Part shown: piece by piece, positions 17,256 to 26,352 of the stretch
How the letters are laid out: every line of letters begins with the position of its first letter
Position numbering within the stretch: position 1 is the first letter of the stretch
NCBI GenBank assembly: GCA_004011035.1
Contig: CP025734.1
Location: 2,068,001-2,132,000, forward strand
Source: Bdellovibrio sp. qaytius
Lineage (GTDB): Bacteria; Bdellovibrionota; Bdellovibrionia; Bdellovibrionales; Bdellovibrionaceae
DNA length: 64,000 nucleotides
Reading direction: 5' to 3'
Translations under genes and position numbers: made by a program
The notes under the pieces: generated by a model
What the model saw: only the letters and a program-made list of their open reading frames with translations
Told to the model about the DNA's origin: nothing
Database searches by the model: none

Positions 17256-18947
17256 ATGGCTCAAATGGATATTCCTCTTTTATTAGGTAAATCGACGACC
17301 CTGACTCCAGATCAGGTTCGTTCGATTTTAAAAAATCCAGCCACTTCTCGCCCCGTGAGCGTTGGCGAAACTTTATCTGCCCGCGAATACGCAACAGCAG
17401 ATGACCTTGTTGCTGATCTTTGCCGTGAATTAGGTTTAGATTTTATTAAAGATATCGCCGTCAGCGAAATTTCAGCAGACCTTGTTCGCGATATCCCGAT
17501 CAATTACGCAAAGACTCAAGGTGTATTACCGTTTAAAGATGAACCTGATACTTTATCTGTCTTAACCTCGAACCCTGTTAACACAAAAGCTTTAGATGAT
17601 TTACGTGCGCTGTTTAATAAACGTGTGCGCCCTATGGTGACAACATCACAACGTCTTCAAGAGGCCATTAACCGTGTGTATGAAAAATCAACTTCGAACA
17701 TGTCTGGCATGGATGATATCGAAGATGATGAAATGGATTTAGAAGATCCAATCATCGATTTACTTGAAGCTGGCGAAGATGATGCGCCGGTGATTAAATT
17801 AGTGAATTCAGTTTTATTTCGCGCTGTAAAAGAAAAAGCTTCAGATATTCACATGGAGCCTTACGAAAAAGACATGGCCGTTCGTTACCGTATCGATGGT
17901 AATTTGTATGACGTGTTCAAACCACCAAAAAAGTTACAGAACGCGATCACTTCGCGTATTAAAGTTATGGCGAATTTAAATATCGCTGAAAAACGTTTAC
18001 CTCAAGATGGTCGTATTCCGTTAAAAGTCGGTGGTAAAGATATCGATATTCGTCTTTCAACTGTACCGACAACTTTTGGTGAGCGCATTGTTATGCGTCT
18101 TCAAGATAAATCATCACAGGTGCGTGAGTTACAACATGCGGGTTTTTCGCAAGAGCTTTTAGATACTTTAGATAATATGATCGAAAGATCGTACGGAATT
18201 TTACTTGTCACCGGCCCGACCGGTTCTGGTAAATCAACTACGCTGTATGGTTGTGTTTCTAAATTAAATAAACCAGATATTAATATTTTAACGATCGAAG
18301 ATCCGGTCGAGCAGCGTATTCACGGTGTCGGCCAAGTGCAAGTGAACTCTAAAATTGGATTAACATTTGCCGCTGGCTTAAGATCGTTTCTTCGTCAAGA
18401 TCCAGACATCATCATGGTCGGAGAGATTCGTGACTTAGAAACCGCAGAGCTTGCGATCAATTCATCATTAACGGGTCACTTAGTGTTATCTACGATCCAT
18501 GCCAATGATGCGGCTGGTGCGTTTCCGCGTTTAATGGATATCGGTGCCGAGCCATTCTTAATTGCCACTTCAATTCTTGGAATTTTAGCTCAACGTTTAG
18601 TGCGCGTACTTTGCCCGCACTGCAAACAGCCTCACGTCCCGTCTCCGTTTGAACTTGAATCATTAGGTATCGATGCTGCGCAAGCGCGTGGTGCAAATAT
18701 CTGTAAAGCGATGGGTTGTGAACACTGCGGTCAAAAAGGCTATGTCGGTCGTACGATTATTGCTGAGTTATTACCAGTGACTGATGATATCAGATCTTTA
18801 GTGATGCAACGTAAAGATGGTAACACCATTAAAAAATTAGCGGTTTCAAAAGGCTTTAAAACCTTTCGTGACCATGGCATTCAAAAAGTTTTAGCTGGTA
18901 TTACGACTATCGAAGAACTCTTGACCAACACTCAGATCGACATCTAG
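17256..18947 (+). CDS. gspE: Type II secretion ATPase GspE
   Basis: The 563-residue product is the cytoplasmic assembly ATPase. It shows an N-terminal N1E-like domain, the Walker A motif GPTGSGKSTT at about residue 320, the Asp box around IEDPVE, Walker B in DPDIIMVGEIRD, the His box STIHANDA, and a zinc-binding tetracysteine (CPHC ... CEHC) at about 452-490. The length and motif order are standard. It powers pseudopilus extension by acting on GspF and GspL. Start ATG 8 bases after the gspD stop. Confidence 0.96.
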   Translation: MAQMDIPLLLGKSTTLTPDQVRSILKNPATSRPVSVGETLSAREYATADDLVADLCRELGLDFIKDIAVSEISADLVRDIPINYAKTQGVLPFKDEPDTLSVLTSNPVNTKALDDLRALFNKRVRPMVTTSQRLQEAINRVYEKSTSNMSGMDDIEDDEMDLEDPIIDLLEAGEDDAPVIKLVNSVLFRAVKEKASDIHMEPYEKDMAVRYRIDGNLYDVFKPPKKLQNAITSRIKVMANLNIAEKRLPQDGRIPLKVGGKDIDIRLSTVPTTFGERIVMRLQDKSSQVRELQHAGFSQELLDTLDNMIERSYGILLVTGPTGSGKSTTLYGCVSKLNKPDINILTIEDPVEQRIHGVGQVQVNSKIGLTFAAGLRSFLRQDPDIIMVGEIRDLETAELAINSSLTGHLVLSTIHANDAAGAFPRLMDIGAEPFLIATSILGILAQRLVRVLCPHCKQPHVPSPFELESLGIDAAQARGANICKAMGCEHCGQKGYVGRTIIAELLPVTDDIRSLVMQRKDGNTIKKLAVSKGFKTFRDHGIQKVLAGITTIEELLTNTQIDI

Positions 18948-18956
18948 AGTTAGTCT

Positions 18957-20177
18957 ATGCCTCTATTTGAATACAAAGGTTTAAGTCGCGACGGAAAAAC
19001 AGTTAAAGGCACTCTTGATTCAGAAAATCTAAGAGCTGCCCGCACTAAACTTAAAAAAGATGGCATCTTCGTTGTCGACATCAAAGATAAGAAAAAATCT
19101 TCAGGCATAAAAAAATCATCGATTCGAACTACGGGCACTGTTCCGGTTAAAGATTTATCTTTAATGACTCGTCAGTTAGCCACTTTGATTAAAGCTAACA
19201 TTCCCCTAGTTGATGCACTCACTGCCATTGCTGAACAAGTTGAAAATCCGATTTTATCAGAAGCGATTTCAGACTGTAAAAACATGGTGAACGAAGGGCA
19301 ATCCCTTCATAAAGCTTTATCAAAATACCCAAATGTTTTTGATGTGATTTTTATTTCAATGGCTGAGGCCGGTGAAATGTCAGGTACACTTGATATTATC
19401 TTACTTCGCTTAGCCGAATTTACTGAAGCGCAAGCTGAGCTTCGCCAACGTGTCGTTTCGGCAATGACATACCCAATTATTATGTTGTGTGTGATCACAT
19501 TAGTGATGTTTGGTTTGTTTACAAAAGTATTACCTGAAATCTTAGCTATTTTTGACTCGATGCCCGATATGACTTTACCAATTATGACTCAGTACATTGC
19601 GGCAATCAGTAAAGTGTTTGTTGAAAGCTGGTATTGGATCGCTGGTTTTATGATTATCACTGTTTTAGTTTTCTTAAACTGGAAAAACTCTAAAGAAGGC
19701 CGCAAATCTTGGGATGCGATCATTCTTAAAATTCCAGTGGTTGGCGACATCACGCGTATGGTGGCTATTTCGCGCTTTACCCGCACCCTAGCAACACTTC
19801 TTGCTGGTGGTGTACCAATGCTTAATGCAATGGATATCGTTCGTAACGTGGTTGATAATCACGTTTTAGCGATGGCTATTGATGAAGCTAAAAGCAATAT
19901 CTCTGAGGGCGAATCGATCGCAGGCCCTTTAAAAAAATCAGGTCAATTTCCACCGATCGTAGTTCATATGGTGAACATCGGTGAAAAAACTGGCGATTTA
20001 GAGAACATGCTCTCTTTAGTTGCGGATGCTTATGATTTTCAAGTTAAATCAAAAGTTGATGGTTTAACAACATTGCTAAATCCGATCATGACTTTATTGA
20101 TTGGTATTGTCATTTTTGTCATAGTAATATCTATTATTGTTCCGATGTTCGATATGACATCTAAATTAGGGGGATAA
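18957..20177 (+). CDS. gspF: Type II secretion inner-membrane protein GspF
   Basis: The 406-residue product has the duplicated GspF cytoplasmic domain (each about 120 residues, from about 68 and 270), with the characteristic LARQL-like motif (TRQLATLI), EAGE-like motif (MAEAGEMSG and IGEKTGDLE) and three membrane spans near residues 170-190, 220-240 and 375-400. It forms the platform on which pseudopilins are assembled. It follows gspE by 9 bases. The first residues (MPLFEYKGLSRDGK) are typical of the family. Confidence 0.95.
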   Translation: MPLFEYKGLSRDGKTVKGTLDSENLRAARTKLKKDGIFVVDIKDKKKSSGIKKSSIRTTGTVPVKDLSLMTRQLATLIKANIPLVDALTAIAEQVENPILSEAISDCKNMVNEGQSLHKALSKYPNVFDVIFISMAEAGEMSGTLDIILLRLAEFTEAQAELRQRVVSAMTYPIIMLCVITLVMFGLFTKVLPEILAIFDSMPDMTLPIMTQYIAAISKVFVESWYWIAGFMIITVLVFLNWKNSKEGRKSWDAIILKIPVVGDITRMVAISRFTRTLATLLAGGVPMLNAMDIVRNVVDNHVLAMAIDEAKSNISEGESIAGPLKKSGQFPPIVVHMVNIGEKTGDLENMLSLVADAYDFQVKSKVDGLTTLLNPIMTLLIGIVIFVIVISIIVPMFDMTSKLGG

Positions 20178-20184
20178 TCCACAC

Positions 20185-20649
20185 ATGAAAAACTTATTTA
20201 AATCTCAAGACTCTTTATCTACAATTTCGACACCACTTAACAACACAAAAGGTTTCTCACTTGGAGAGATCATGATCGTTCTAGTTATCATCGGTGGCAT
20301 TATGGCGATCGTATTACCAAAAATTCAAGATGGTCAGAAAAAATCTCAAGTTAACAATACAAAAATGAAAATGACTGAGATCACGACAAAAATTAGCGAA
20401 TACTACGCTGAGTGCAGCAAATACCCGACAACTCTTGCCTTTATCACTGATGACGATGCTAGTTGTAAAAATTGGACATCAAATCCAAAACTTAAACATC
20501 TTTTAAAAGATGCTTGGGGATCTGATTTTCAATACGGAACTGCGGGCAACGGTTATAACTTATCATCTTTAGGCGCTGACAAAAAAGCTGGCGGAACTTC
20601 ATTCGATAAAGATTTATACTCTGACGAATCTGTTGGTAGCGAAGAGTAA
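20185..20649 (+). CDS. gspG: Major pseudopilin GspG
   Basis: The 154-residue product has the class III prepilin signal: a leader, a Gly-Phe cleavage site and a hydrophobic helix with Glu at +5 (FSLGE). The C-terminus has DAWGSDFQY and YNLSSLGADKKAGG, matching the conserved WGSDYQ/SLGxDG calcium-loop region of GspG. The leader is unusually long (about 23 residues) and +4 is Gly instead of a large hydrophobic residue. The start ATG follows GGGGGAT. GspG polymerises into the pseudopilus after cleavage by the prepilin peptidase, which is not in the window. Confidence 0.9.
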   Translation: MKNLFKSQDSLSTISTPLNNTKGFSLGEIMIVLVIIGGIMAIVLPKIQDGQKKSQVNNTKMKMTEITTKISEYYAECSKYPTTLAFITDDDASCKNWTSNPKLKHLLKDAWGSDFQYGTAGNGYNLSSLGADKKAGGTSFDKDLYSDESVGSEE

Positions 20650-20650
20650 T

Positions 20651-21247
20651 TTGAAAAACAATAGAGGATTCTCGCTTATAGAAATAATCATTGTGATTAT
20701 GATTATTGGCGGAGTCCTTGCGGCTTCACTTTCAAGAATGTCATTCAAGAAAGTTGATAATCGCACTGTTTTTCGTGGAATCGTTATTGCCGTTAAAGAA
20801 GTGCGCAACCGCGCCAAGCTCTATGGAACAACTTATCGTTTAGCTTTTAAAATCGACGAAAAATCATCAAGTTACTGGTTAGAAAAATCAGTTTCACCAA
20901 CGCTGATCGACAAAGAATTTCTAGCTAAACAACGCGAACGCGGCGACAAAAAAGATGACGACAAAGCTCCGCCATCGCCTTTTCAAGTTGATAGCAGCTA
21001 TTCAAAAAAAGAAAAGCAATTAGAATCAGGTTACACCATCAAACAGCTTGAAAGCGGCCCACAGGATGCGGTTTTCACGGAAGGCACAGCTTACATCCAT
21101 TTCTTTCCGACAGGCATGGTTGAACCGGTAGCTCTGCAAATTCAAGATCCCAAAAAAAACATCTGGACACTTGTCTTTAACCCGCTCACAGGTCAAGCTG
21201 ATATTATAGATGGCGCTAAGTCTTTAAAAGATTTATCCCGTCAATAA
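20651..21247 (+). CDS. gspH: Minor pseudopilin GspH
   Basis: I start it at the TTG at 20651, one base after the gspG stop, preceded by GAAGAG; this gives a short leader (six residues) before the cleavage site G-FSLIE, as is normal. An in-frame TTG at 20633 inside gspG would add six residues. The N-terminal helix is long and Ile-rich, with Glu at +5. The remainder (about 200 residues) is a beta-rich globular domain with a charged loop. GspH is one of the tip-complex or shaft pseudopilins. Gene order between gspG and gspI supports the call. Confidence 0.85.
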   Translation: MKNNRGFSLIEIIIVIMIIGGVLAASLSRMSFKKVDNRTVFRGIVIAVKEVRNRAKLYGTTYRLAFKIDEKSSSYWLEKSVSPTLIDKEFLAKQRERGDKKDDDKAPPSPFQVDSSYSKKEKQLESGYTIKQLESGPQDAVFTEGTAYIHFFPTGMVEPVALQIQDPKKNIWTLVFNPLTGQADIIDGAKSLKDLSRQ

Positions 21248-21253
21248 TAGTGC

Positions 21254-21766
21254 ATGAAATTAAAGAATAAAAAAGCCTTTACCTTAATCGAAGTTGTTCT
21301 TGCTATGATGATCATGGCAACGGGTTTATTTATTTTAACTAACTCTTGGGCCGGCACTTACAGCCGTCTTAGAAAAACCCAAGTGCAAGTGCAACTTGCA
21401 GCGCTATTAGAACGTAAAATTGTTGAGCTTGAGCGCGAATTTAAAACACAAGCCCTTGATGCGATCAAAGAAGAAGACTCTGGCGATTTCGGATCTGAAC
21501 TTGATAAATACACTTGGGAGATGAAATCTCAAAAAGTCGAATTTCCAGATTTATCAGGAATTATCGGTGGCGTTGGCGAAAATCAAAATCTAGATTTAAT
21601 TTCGATCATGAAACTTTTTAGTGAACATCTTTCGAAATCTGTAAAAGAAGTCAAAGTCACCGTCACTTACAAGGATCTTAAAAAGCCAATCACGGTTGAT
21701 GTTGTATTTTATGTGATTGATTATGACCGCCCTCTTCCATTACCAGGAGGCTCAGGTGGATCATAA
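21254..21766 (+). CDS. gspI: Minor pseudopilin GspI
   Basis: The 170-residue product has a type III signal with the cleavage region KKA-FTLIEV and a hydrophobic helix (about 8-30). Residue -1 is Ala rather than the usual Gly. A globular domain follows, with a C-terminal strand region (KEVKVTVTYKD). GspI nucleates the pseudopilus tip with GspJ and GspK. Its 3' end overlaps gspJ by 11 bases. Confidence 0.87.
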   Translation: MKLKNKKAFTLIEVVLAMMIMATGLFILTNSWAGTYSRLRKTQVQVQLAALLERKIVELEREFKTQALDAIKEEDSGDFGSELDKYTWEMKSQKVEFPDLSGIIGGVGENQNLDLISIMKLFSEHLSKSVKEVKVTVTYKDLKKPITVDVVFYVIDYDRPLPLPGGSGGS

Positions 21767-22592
21767 ACTGAATAAAAAAGCCTTCACGTTAATTGAAGTT
21801 GTTTTAGCGATTAGTATTTTAGCGACAATGTCAGTACTGGTTGCCATGTCATTAGGTAACGCCCTTAAAGCGCGAACAAAAATTCAAGCTGAATTGCAAG
21901 ATGTCTCGGGGCTTCGTGATGCGATTAAAATTATGCGCGCTGATTTATACCAAGCGTACAATCATTACGATTTTGAAAAAGAAATTTTAGATGCGGCAAA
22001 AAAACCAACGCCTGGCCAACCCGTCAAGCCCACGCTGCCTCCGCCGTGGACTAATCCTGGCGATCCTCCCGCTCGTGAAAACAAACGTGAAGATCCAAAA
22101 ACTGATTTCGTGGGCGACACAGAACAAGTTAATTTTGTGACATTAAATAACGGTCGCTTTTTAGCCAACGATATTCAAGCTGACTTTGTCGAAGTTGGTT
22201 ATGCGCTGAAAGCTTGTAAAAATTTAACCAAAGACACTTCAAGTCAGTGTTTGTTTCGTCGCATACAAAAAATCGTCGACGCCGATGTCACCAAAGGTGG
22301 AACTGAATCAGTTTTACTTGAAAATGTAAAAGAATTTAAGCTGCGCTACACAGGCGAATCTAAAAAAGATTGGCAAAAAGATTGGAAAACTGTTGGCGGA
22401 CAAGATGATTCAGTGAAAGGGATTTTTCCTGACGCTGTTGAAATCACTTTAGCTATCGAGCGCGAATTGAATGGCAAAAAACGCGAATACTCATTGCAAT
22501 ATGTTGTGCCACTTCACTTTCCGAACAATGGCACTAAAAAACCAGGTGGCGGAGCCAACGGCACAGCCCCGACTCCTACGGGAGGCCAATAA
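21756..22592 (+). CDS. gspJ: Minor pseudopilin GspJ (GTG start inside gspI)
   Basis: I start this at the GTG at 21756 because a perfect AGGAGG (21745-21750) lies 5 bases upstream; the leader is then short and ends KKA before FTLIEVV. The first 11 bases overlap the end of gspI. The product (about 278 residues) has the N-terminal helix, an RADLYQA segment as in GspJ proteins, a Pro-rich loop near residues 85-100, and a Gly/Thr/Pro-rich tail. As in GspI, residue -1 of the cleavage site is Ala. It forms the tip complex with GspI and GspK. Its stop overlaps the gspK start by one base. Confidence 0.88.
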   Translation: MDHKLNKKAFTLIEVVLAISILATMSVLVAMSLGNALKARTKIQAELQDVSGLRDAIKIMRADLYQAYNHYDFEKEILDAAKKPTPGQPVKPTLPPPWTNPGDPPARENKREDPKTDFVGDTEQVNFVTLNNGRFLANDIQADFVEVGYALKACKNLTKDTSSQCLFRRIQKIVDADVTKGGTESVLLENVKEFKLRYTGESKKDWQKDWKTVGGQDDSVKGIFPDAVEITLAIERELNGKKREYSLQYVVPLHFPNNGTKKPGGGANGTAPTPTGGQ

Positions 22593-23875
22593 TGTTAAAA
22601 CTCGCAACATTAAAACAACGTTTAAAATTTAACCCTTTGGCGCGTCAGCAGAAATTTTCTAAAAAAGGTGTCGCCCTTTTGTTGGCGATGACGACATTAA
22701 TTTTAATGATTTGGGTGGCCAGCGAAGTTTCAACCGATTCAACGATTGAATACGTTGTGAACTCGCAAGAAATTAATCGCATCAAAGCGTTTTACTCGGC
22801 CCGCAGTTCTTTAGATTTAGCCTTACTTCGCATTAAAGTTTACCAACAAGCTTCACGCATGCCACTGCCACCGGGCTTTGCTCAGCAGATTAATATGATC
22901 TGGAGCTTTCCGTTTGCATGGCCTTTGCCGATTGCGGCCGAGACTTCATTAGCAGCTAAAGATGATATCGAAGGGGCTGCCAAAGCTTCAATTTTTGACG
23001 GCCAATACACTCACACCATCACTGATGAAGGTTCTAAACTTGATATTAACGACTTAGCTTCTCCGTCAAAAACTCTTCGTGAAATCACCAAAAAACAAGT
23101 TTTAACTATTTTTGAAGGTAAACTGCAAAATGATGATAAATTTCGCGAAGTTTATGCTAATTATAATTTCACTGAACTTGTTAATCGCATCGCCGATTGG
23201 ATGAGCGATAAAAATTCTTCTGAAAATGGCGGCGACAAGCGACAAGCCTTTCGCGAATTGGGCGAAAACTTTCCGCCCAATCGTGGGTTTAGAACTTTAG
23301 ATGAAATGCGTTTAGTTCCTGGCATGACCGAAGAGTTTTTTAATCTGATGTCACCTTCAATTACCATTTACGGATCAAAAGCTATCAATCCAAATACGGC
23401 GGCTAAAGATGTTCTTAAATCACTAGACCCCAACATGACTGACGATGCCGCACGTGATGCCGTCGAGCGTCGCGACGACGAAGATAAAGGCGGCCAATAC
23501 AAGGGCGCAAGTTCTGATGAATGCCGCACAGATTATAAAAATTTTATCGAAGGGCGCGGCGTAAGACTTAATCCTGATTTTGATAAAATTCCTTTTCAAT
23601 GTGATACCGTTGTTAACTTTAAAATTGAAGCTATCGGCATGACTGGTTCAGGCAAAGGCGCCGTTCAGAAAAAAATTACGGCCTATGTGATGAACGTGCA
23701 AAAAGCAGCGGCCACGATCAAAAGTTATTTAGATAAAGAAAGAAAAGAAGCCGAAGCCGCTCAAGGCCAACCAGGTCAAAGACCTCCTCCGCAAACTGGA
23801 CAAACGTCGCCCACAAAAACACAAGAAGCCCTTCCCAAAGGTCGACCTCGTATCGTATACTGGTCAGAACAATAG
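22592..23875 (+). CDS. gspK: Minor pseudopilin GspK
   Basis: The 427-residue product has a basic leader ending KKG before VALLLAM, without the +5 Glu, which is the known GspK pattern. The large alpha domain includes DINDLAS and the AINPNTAAKDVLKSL segment, close to the INPNTA motif of the GspK family. A Pro/Gln/Thr-rich tail ends the protein. GspK caps the pseudopilus tip. The start ATG overlaps the gspJ stop (TAATG). Confidence 0.9.
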   Translation: MLKLATLKQRLKFNPLARQQKFSKKGVALLLAMTTLILMIWVASEVSTDSTIEYVVNSQEINRIKAFYSARSSLDLALLRIKVYQQASRMPLPPGFAQQINMIWSFPFAWPLPIAAETSLAAKDDIEGAAKASIFDGQYTHTITDEGSKLDINDLASPSKTLREITKKQVLTIFEGKLQNDDKFREVYANYNFTELVNRIADWMSDKNSSENGGDKRQAFRELGENFPPNRGFRTLDEMRLVPGMTEEFFNLMSPSITIYGSKAINPNTAAKDVLKSLDPNMTDDAARDAVERRDDEDKGGQYKGASSDECRTDYKNFIEGRGVRLNPDFDKIPFQCDTVVNFKIEAIGMTGSGKGAVQKKITAYVMNVQKAAATIKSYLDKERKEAEAAQGQPGQRPPPQTGQTSPTKTQEALPKGRPRIVYWSEQ

Positions 23876-23917
23876 TAGGCCATGCCTACGTGCACAAAAA
23901 AGCTAATGGATTAGCTT
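23875..23917 (+). repeat. Two inverted repeats between gspK and gspL
   Basis: GTAGGC (23875-23880) pairs with GCCTAC (23884-23889) around a 3-base loop; its first base is the last base of the gspK stop. AAGCTAAT (23900-23907) pairs with ATTAGCTT (23910-23917) with only 2 bases between. No T-run follows, so neither is a standard terminator. They could be a stabiliser or processing point in the long mRNA. Confidence 0.5.
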
Positions 23918-23947
23918 GATGATTAACAGCTTCAGGGAAGGAACAAC

Positions 23948-25666
23948 ATGCGCGCATTGGGAATTGATATTGGCGAAGATTCCATAAAGATTGCCGAAGT
24001 TGTTCAAAACAAAAAATCAACTTACATTCAAGCTGTTTACGAAAAAAAACTTTCTCAACAAGTTTCTGCGCACGATCGTGAAATTGAAGCCATTGAATAC
24101 ATTCGTCAAATCGCACCCCAATTAGATTTCTCATCAGCTCGTGTTGTGATGGCGATTAAGCAAGACAAAGTCACTGTTAGAAAAAAACAATTTCCTTTTG
24201 CTGATCGTTCGAAAATTTTAAAAAGTTTATCTTTTGAAATGGAAGAAGATATTCCGTTTGATCCTGATCTTTGCCTTTTTGATGCGAAGGTTATTTCAAC
24301 TGAAGGTTTATCTGCACACGTCTTAGCTATTGCTGCTCCGAAATCACATATCGAAAAATGTTTAAGTCTTGCCAAAGATTTTGGTGTTGAGCCTTACACT
24401 TTAACAGTGGATGGAATTTCATTTTCAAATTTATTAGAAGTTTGGGATAGCGCTCCCCCACAGTACGCAACAGCCACTGGCCCTTTAAGTTTTAATCCTG
24501 ACGAAGAAACACCTGAGCTTGAAGAAACAAGTGGCGGCACTGTGACCGGAAGCCCTATTCAAGTCACTTTAAACATCGGCCACAAAAGAACTATCCTTTG
24601 TGCGCAAATTGAAGGTCGCTTAGTTTTCGTTCGCAGTTTAATGTGGGGCGCAGATCAAATTATTTCTGAATTCATGCGTAAGTTTCAACTTCCGTATCTT
24701 GAAGCACAACGTATGTTACAAAACGAAGCGGCTTTATTGTTAACAAAAGCAAATCAAGATTTTGAAACAGCTAACACAGCTTCAACAATTGAAAAATCAA
24801 TGCGCGAATTAGTGCGTGATTTACAAATGTCGTTTTTAGAATTACAAAGTGAATTTCACGGCAACATTCAAAATGTTTATTTAACTGGTGGCCTATCACT
24901 TCTACCTAATGTGGGAGCTTTTTTAACTCAGCACCTCGAAGTTCCGTGTAATCCGGTTTCACTTTTAGAGCCTTATATCGACGCAACAACAATTCAAACG
25001 AATAATATTCCTTTAGATGCTGTGAAATCACGTTTTGCAACAGCTGTGGGTATTGCGATTGAAGCGTTTAAAAAACCTAAAAATCCTGCCTTACAATTTA
25101 TGAAAGGCGAATTCGTTGCTGAAAACAATCGCCTTAAACAGTTTTGGTCTGATTGGGGCTTGATTGCCCAAACAGCTGCTGCCGCTGTGATCGTGTTTTT
25201 TATTTGGGGAAGCTTTCGCGAATCAATGACAACGACATTAGCTGAAAAAGGCGATGCGGCCTTAACAACTCAAGCTAAAAGTGTTGCTCGCTTACCCAAA
25301 AAGCAAGCCAACGAAAAAGGCGTGAAAAAATATATCACCGACAATAAAAAACGTGCGCAAGAGTTTAAACTTTTAAGCCAAGTGGCTGGTATGAATTCAG
25401 CATTAGACGTTTTGAAAAAAATCAGCGAAATCTCACCTGATAAAACACAAAGTAAAATCGATATCATGCAGTTGCAAATCACTGACGATAACGTAAAAAT
25501 CGTGGGCTATGCGAATTCTCCGCGCGAAGTGACGTTAATGAATCAGCGTTTGACAACAATGGCTTTAAATAAAAAAGTAACTGAAGAAACTCCGCAATTG
25601 CCAAGTCAGCCTAACCGCGTGGCTTTTTCTTTAAGTTTAAAAACTGACAGAGGATTACTTAAATGA
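23948..25666 (+). CDS. gspL: Type II secretion protein GspL with PilM-like actin fold
   Basis: The 572-residue product starts with an actin-like domain (MRALGIDIGEDSIKIAEV), strongly like PilM/GspL cytoplasmic domains, and has a YLTGGLSLLPNV phosphate-binding-like segment near residue 315. One membrane span lies at about residues 402-420, followed by a coiled-coil and a small ferredoxin-like periplasmic domain. GspL recruits GspE to the platform and pairs with GspM. The start ATG follows GGAAGGA. It is longer than typical GspL proteins (about 400 residues). Confidence 0.87.
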   Translation: MRALGIDIGEDSIKIAEVVQNKKSTYIQAVYEKKLSQQVSAHDREIEAIEYIRQIAPQLDFSSARVVMAIKQDKVTVRKKQFPFADRSKILKSLSFEMEEDIPFDPDLCLFDAKVISTEGLSAHVLAIAAPKSHIEKCLSLAKDFGVEPYTLTVDGISFSNLLEVWDSAPPQYATATGPLSFNPDEETPELEETSGGTVTGSPIQVTLNIGHKRTILCAQIEGRLVFVRSLMWGADQIISEFMRKFQLPYLEAQRMLQNEAALLLTKANQDFETANTASTIEKSMRELVRDLQMSFLELQSEFHGNIQNVYLTGGLSLLPNVGAFLTQHLEVPCNPVSLLEPYIDATTIQTNNIPLDAVKSRFATAVGIAIEAFKKPKNPALQFMKGEFVAENNRLKQFWSDWGLIAQTAAAAVIVFFIWGSFRESMTTTLAEKGDAALTTQAKSVARLPKKQANEKGVKKYITDNKKRAQEFKLLSQVAGMNSALDVLKKISEISPDKTQSKIDIMQLQITDDNVKIVGYANSPREVTLMNQRLTTMALNKKVTEETPQLPSQPNRVAFSLSLKTDRGLLK

Positions 25667-26352
25667 GTCGTCTTGAAGAATTAAAAGATCAGCTTAAATC
25701 CACCCTGCAATCCTCTTGGGAAAAAATCCAAGAATCTGAAGCGTATAATCAATTAAATGATAAATACCAAAGTTTAAGCCCTTCAGGACAAAAAGTAGCT
25801 CAAGCTGTAACTGCGCTTTTCATTGCGGGAATTGTTTTTTATTCTCCGATCAGCCAATTGCAAATTTCAAGTGAGTTATTAACTCAGTTTGAAGATAAGC
25901 GTTCGTTGATTCGTGATATGTTTAAAACTTACCGCGAATCTTCTGGCGGTCTGCAAATGGCTCCGGCTCCGCAAGCGACTGAATTAATTTCTACAATTCA
26001 AAGCTCACTTCAAGGCGCAAAGCTTATGCCTGAACAAATTGTATCTGTTGATATGTCACAAGCTGAAGGCCGCTTGATTCCGGCTAGTTTACAGCAAGGT
26101 GTAGTCATGGTTAAACTTGCGAAATTAAATTTACGCCAAGTGGTTGATATCGGATTACAATTAGCCAATATTTCACAAGCAGTTAAAGTTAAAGATATGC
26201 TAATGCAAGCCAACGCCGAGATGGCTGGCTATTTTGATGTAAGTTATAAACTTTACGCTCTTAAAGTGCCTGAAGCTTTACCAGAACCTCCTCCAGAACC
26301 AGTAAGCACTAAAAAGAAAAAAAATGCTGATGCAGCCAAGGGTGACGAATAA
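25663..26352 (+). CDS. gspM: Type II secretion protein GspM
   Basis: The 229-residue product has an N-terminal cytoplasmic helix, one membrane span (about 45-65, VAQAVTALFIAGIVFY), a coiled region and a small alpha/beta periplasmic domain, ending in a Pro/Lys-rich tail. This is the GspM layout; sequence identity in this family is low, so position between gspL and gspN weighs in the call. Its ATG overlaps the gspL stop by 4 bases (ATGA). GspM binds GspL in the inner-membrane platform. Confidence 0.8.
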   Translation: MSRLEELKDQLKSTLQSSWEKIQESEAYNQLNDKYQSLSPSGQKVAQAVTALFIAGIVFYSPISQLQISSELLTQFEDKRSLIRDMFKTYRESSGGLQMAPAPQATELISTIQSSLQGAKLMPEQIVSVDMSQAEGRLIPASLQQGVVMVKLAKLNLRQVVDIGLQLANISQAVKVKDMLMQANAEMAGYFDVSYKLYALKVPEALPEPPPEPVSTKKKKNADAAKGDE

